Below, piece by piece: positions 61,794 through 64,000 of a stretch of 64,000 bases of DNA (position 1 is its first letter; the number at the start of each line of letters is the position of its first letter). The translations under genes and the position numbers were made by a program. Below the pieces are notes generated by a model that was given only the letters and a program-made list of their open reading frames with translations, was not told the origin of the DNA and did no database searches. Source of the stretch: Paenarthrobacter aurescens (GTDB lineage: Bacteria > Actinomycetota > Actinomycetes > Actinomycetales > Micrococcaceae); contig NZ_JAOEFX010000004.1 of the NCBI RefSeq assembly GCF_025421775.1, forward strand, positions 434,001 through 498,000, in the 5' to 3' direction.

Positions 61794-62681
61794 ATGACTC
61801 CAGCTGGCCGCTTCGCCCCGAGCCCTTCCGGCGAACTGCACGTCGGCAACCTCCGCACAGCCGCCCTCGCCTGGCTGTTCGCGAAGTCCAGCGCCAGGGA
61901 TTTCCTGCTGCGCGTAGAAGACCTGGACCGGGCCCGGTCCGGCGCGGAGGCGGAGCAGCTCCGCGATCTGCAGGCCATCGGCGTCAGCTGGGATGCCGCC
62001 GTCGTGCGCCAAACTGAGCGCGCAGCCCTTTATGATGAGGCGATTTCGCGCCTCACCGCAGATGGCCGCACCTATGAATGCTTCTGTACCCGCCGTGAAA
62101 TCCAGGAGGCGCCGTCCGCCCCGCATGCGCCGCAGGGTGCGTATCCAGGGACGTGCCGGCGGCTGTCCCACGCGGAACGTGAGATCCGGCGCGCGACGCG
62201 GCCCGCCTCGATCCGGTTGCGATCGGACGTCGCGGAGTGGGCTGTTGAGGACCAGTTACATGGCAAATACCTGGGTGTGGTGGACGACTTTGTGTTGCGT
62301 CGAAATGATGGCGTGACGGCATATAACCTGGCGGTGGTGGTGGACGATGCCGCCCAGGGAATCGACCAGGTGGTACGCGGCGACGACCTCCTTTCGTCCA
62401 CGCCGCGGCAGGCGTATCTGGCGACGCTGCTGGGGCTGCCTGTCCCCGAGTATGCTCATGTTCCGCTGGTGGTAAACGCCGACGGCGCCAGGCTGGCAAA
62501 GCGCGACGGCGCCGTCACGCTGGGCGACCTTGCCGCCGTCGGAATTCCTGCTGAACGTGTGCGCAACCTGATCCTGGGTTCCCTTGGCCTGCCCGCCGGG
62601 ACTCTTCGGGATGCCCTTCCGGAATTTGACCCGACAAGGCTGCCGACGGAGCCTTGGGTGTGGATAACGCCCCGGGGCTGA
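61794..62681 (+). CDS. gluQ: Glutamyl-Q tRNA(Asp) synthetase
   Basis: Activates glutamate and attaches it to the queuosine of tRNA-Asp. 295 residues, a GluRS-like catalytic core without the anticodon-binding domain. HIGH-type motif GELHVGNLRTA (about residues 14-24), zinc ligands CFCTRREI and YPGTCRR, VVRGDDLLSSTPRQ, and KMSKS-type RLAKRDGAVTL. Length and zinc site separate it from GltX. Confidence 0.92.
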   Translation: MTPAGRFAPSPSGELHVGNLRTAALAWLFAKSSARDFLLRVEDLDRARSGAEAEQLRDLQAIGVSWDAAVVRQTERAALYDEAISRLTADGRTYECFCTRREIQEAPSAPHAPQGAYPGTCRRLSHAEREIRRATRPASIRLRSDVAEWAVEDQLHGKYLGVVDDFVLRRNDGVTAYNLAVVVDDAAQGIDQVVRGDDLLSSTPRQAYLATLLGLPVPEYAHVPLVVNADGARLAKRDGAVTLGDLAAVGIPAERVRNLILGSLGLPAGTLRDALPEFDPTRLPTEPWVWITPRG

Positions 62682-62694
62682 ACGTCCCACAGCG

Positions 62695-62700
62695 TAGGCT
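62695..62700 (+). promoter_or_regulatory. -10 element for a leaderless hydrolase transcript
   Basis: TAGGCT ends 6 nt before ATG 62707, 13 bp after the gluQ stop, giving this gene its own probable start of transcription. Confidence 0.45.
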
Positions 62701-62706
62701 GTCTGG

Positions 62707-63825
62707 ATGCATTCACAGGTGATCGCCCCAGGTTTCGAACCCGTTGCCGAGCTCTTTGGAGGTTTCCTCGATCAAGACCCTGAGTATTCCGCGCAGGTGG
62801 CGGCCTACCATCGCGGCGTCAAAGTGCTGGACCTGAGCGGCGGTCCCCACATCCGGCCTGATTCGGTCACTGGAGTCTTCTCGTGTTCCAAAGGCATGGC
62901 GGGTTTGGTCATTGCGCTGTTGGTGCAGGACGGCCAGCTGGATCTTGATGCAGAGGTGGTCAAGTATTGGCCCGAGTTTGGCGTAGAGGGCAAGGCTTCG
63001 ATAACCGTCGCGCAGCTCCTGTCCCATCAAGCCGGGCTCTTGGGAGTAGAAGGTGGTCTGACGCTTGAGGAGGTCAACCAATCCGGGCTCGCAGCAGCGA
63101 AGCTCGCCAAGCTTCCACCGCTGTGGAAGCCTGGAGCCGCGTTCGGATATCACGCGCTGACCATTGGCATCTTCATGGAAGAGCTGTGCCGGCGTATCAC
63201 CGGTGCCACCTTGCAGGAAATCTTCGAAACCAGGATCAGGGCGGTCACTGGAGCCCACTTCTATCTCGGGCTGCCCGACGCCGAAGAAGTCCGATTCGCA
63301 CCATTCCGGTGGGCGGCAGATCCTTCGTGGCCGTGGGTGGATCCTGCCAGCCATGGGGGTCTGGCGGCCAACTCTGCCGTGGGTAACATCCTGGATCTGC
63401 CTAACATCCGCGAGGTGAGGGCAGCAGGGTTGAGCTCGGCGGCCGGCGTAGCGAGTGCGGATGGCATGGCCAGAATCTATGCGGCGGCGTTGACGGGCTT
63501 GGTCGGTGATGCCGGGCTCGCGCCCCTTCTGACCGAAGAGACCATCCGGACCGTCTCAGCCGAGCAGGTGTTTGGGATCGATCGTGTTTTTGGGGAGTCC
63601 GGCTGCTTCGCCACCGTGTTCATGAAGTCCCACGCCAGGATGCCGTTCGGCAGTTACCGTGCGTTTGGGCACGACGGCGCCAGCGCATCTTTGGGGTTCG
63701 CGGACCCCGTGTACGAACTTGGCTTTGGTTACGTGCCGCAGCAGGCAGAGCCCGGGGGCGTGGGCTGCCGCAACTTCCAGCTGAGTTCGGCTGTTCGGGA
63801 AGCGATCGTCGGGCTCGCGGCCTAG
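62707..63825 (+). CDS. Serine hydrolase of the beta-lactamase class C / EstB family
   Basis: 372 residues, cytoplasmic (no signal peptide). The SxxK nucleophile motif is SCSKGMAG (about residue 58-61), the Tyr motif is in AFGYHALTIG, and a loop QLLSHQAGLLGVEGGLTLEEV is typical of esterase-type members. The C-terminal part has FGHDGASASLGFADP, the HxGxS-like third motif seen in EstB esterases. Likely an esterase or peptidase; the substrate is unknown. Confidence 0.88.
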   Translation: MHSQVIAPGFEPVAELFGGFLDQDPEYSAQVAAYHRGVKVLDLSGGPHIRPDSVTGVFSCSKGMAGLVIALLVQDGQLDLDAEVVKYWPEFGVEGKASITVAQLLSHQAGLLGVEGGLTLEEVNQSGLAAAKLAKLPPLWKPGAAFGYHALTIGIFMEELCRRITGATLQEIFETRIRAVTGAHFYLGLPDAEEVRFAPFRWAADPSWPWVDPASHGGLAANSAVGNILDLPNIREVRAAGLSSAAGVASADGMARIYAAALTGLVGDAGLAPLLTEETIRTVSAEQVFGIDRVFGESGCFATVFMKSHARMPFGSYRAFGHDGASASLGFADPVYELGFGYVPQQAEPGGVGCRNFQLSSAVREAIVGLAA

Positions 63826-63842
63826 TTCAGCGGAGCTGTCTT

Positions 63843-63920
63843 GGCTGAGTCGGGCTGCCTGAGTAAGAGTTGAGCTGGGCTGGCTGAGTAAGTTAGGGGG
63901 CCTGGCTGAGTTGGGCTGCC
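63843..63920. repeat. 17-nt repeat around the end of the last gene
   Basis: GGCTGAGTCGGGCTGCC (63843-63859) and GGCTGAGTTGGGCTGCC (63904-63920) differ at one base; GGCTGAGT occurs again at 63882-63889. The second copy is within the coding end of the minus-strand gene. Probably a local slippage or duplication product. Confidence 0.6.
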
Positions 63921-64000
63921 GGGACTCCTGCCGCCATTCCTGCCCACAGGGTGTCGGTCGTTGCCACCACCACATCCTCAACCGTTGTCCCGTCCAGGTG
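63893..64000 (-). CDS. C-terminal end of a gene running out of the window
   Basis: 36 codons open to the window edge on the minus strand, ending DTLWAGMAAGVPAAQLSQAP and TAA at 63895-63893. Codon use (third-position G/C) is normal for the region. Too short to identify. Confidence 0.45.
   Translation of the reverse strand, partial: HLDGTTVEDVVVATTDTLWAGMAAGVPAAQLSQAP

Noticed and set aside
1..64000. tRNA or rRNA genes
   Set aside because: No cloverleaf with a TTCGANTC arm and acceptor pairing was found; the TTCGAAC-like string near 62732 is inside a coding gene.

Overview
The window is GC-rich, densely packed, and typical of a soil actinobacterium. Gene content (heterotetrameric sarcosine oxidase with creatinase, IclR-controlled histidine genes, DUF222/HNH protein, GluQ) and codon use point to Micrococcaceae, most likely Arthrobacter or Paenarthrobacter. 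That placement is inference from protein families, not from an rRNA or marker search. I saw no rRNA, tRNA, IS element, prophage or CRISPR array. About 57 coding genes, two small candidate ORFs and one partial gene can be supported.

Layout. 1-10.2 kb: end of a siderophore-type ABC importer, a CycA-like permease, a PadR-controlled DrrAB-type ABC exporter operon, a GNAT acetyltransferase, a DUF222/HNH protein, a MarR-MFS efflux pair with two operator palindromes, and a sugar porter. 10.5-21.1 kb: a divergent histidine-utilisation locus. One arm is hutF plus an M20 amidohydrolase. The other is an IclR regulator, a four-gene OpuC-type ABC importer, hutU and a histidine ammonia-lyase homologue. A pair of inverted 40-nt repeats lies between the arms. 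The lyase homologue lacks the Ala-Ser-Gly triad that forms the MIO cofactor, and hutI and a classical hutG are not in the window. 21-24.9 kb: a DHA2 exporter, an RraA-like protein and an MFS carrier.

24.9-36.2 kb: the most unusual region, seven consecutive same-strand genes for secreted proteins. Each ends in five ~50-residue propeller units carrying FG-GAP/VCBS-type calcium loops, behind a varying set of Ig-like and beta-sandwich modules. Blade number and the GW-F/W pattern recall the five-bladed lectin tachylectin-2. 36.4-40.9 kb: a TetR regulator, malic enzyme, a secreted phosphodiesterase and a DUF456 protein; a DasR/NagR-type site (ACTGGTCTAGACCAG) lies before the malic enzyme.

40.9-54.7 kb: a creatine/sarcosine catabolic region. 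Minus-strand operon glyA-soxB-soxD-soxA-soxG-sdaA-purU is almost entirely overlapping. The facing arm has a GntR regulator, an MHS-family transporter, creatinase and an IclR regulator. Together these would import creatine, cut it to sarcosine and urea, oxidise sarcosine to glycine plus a folate-bound C1 unit, make serine, deaminate it to pyruvate and release surplus C1 as formate. Between GntR and the transporter lies a composite repeat of 32-bp units and a GCCCGACGTC hairpin; a smaller copy sits at 762-860.

54.9-64 kb: small housekeeping and regulatory genes (DUF4383, ArsR-SRPBCC pair, LysE/Lrp pair, second Lrp), a WXG100-like protein coupled to a lipoprotein, GluQ, a beta-lactamase-fold hydrolase and a truncated gene at the edge. 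Several genes have a -10-like hexamer exactly 6 nt before the start codon, suggesting leaderless mRNAs.
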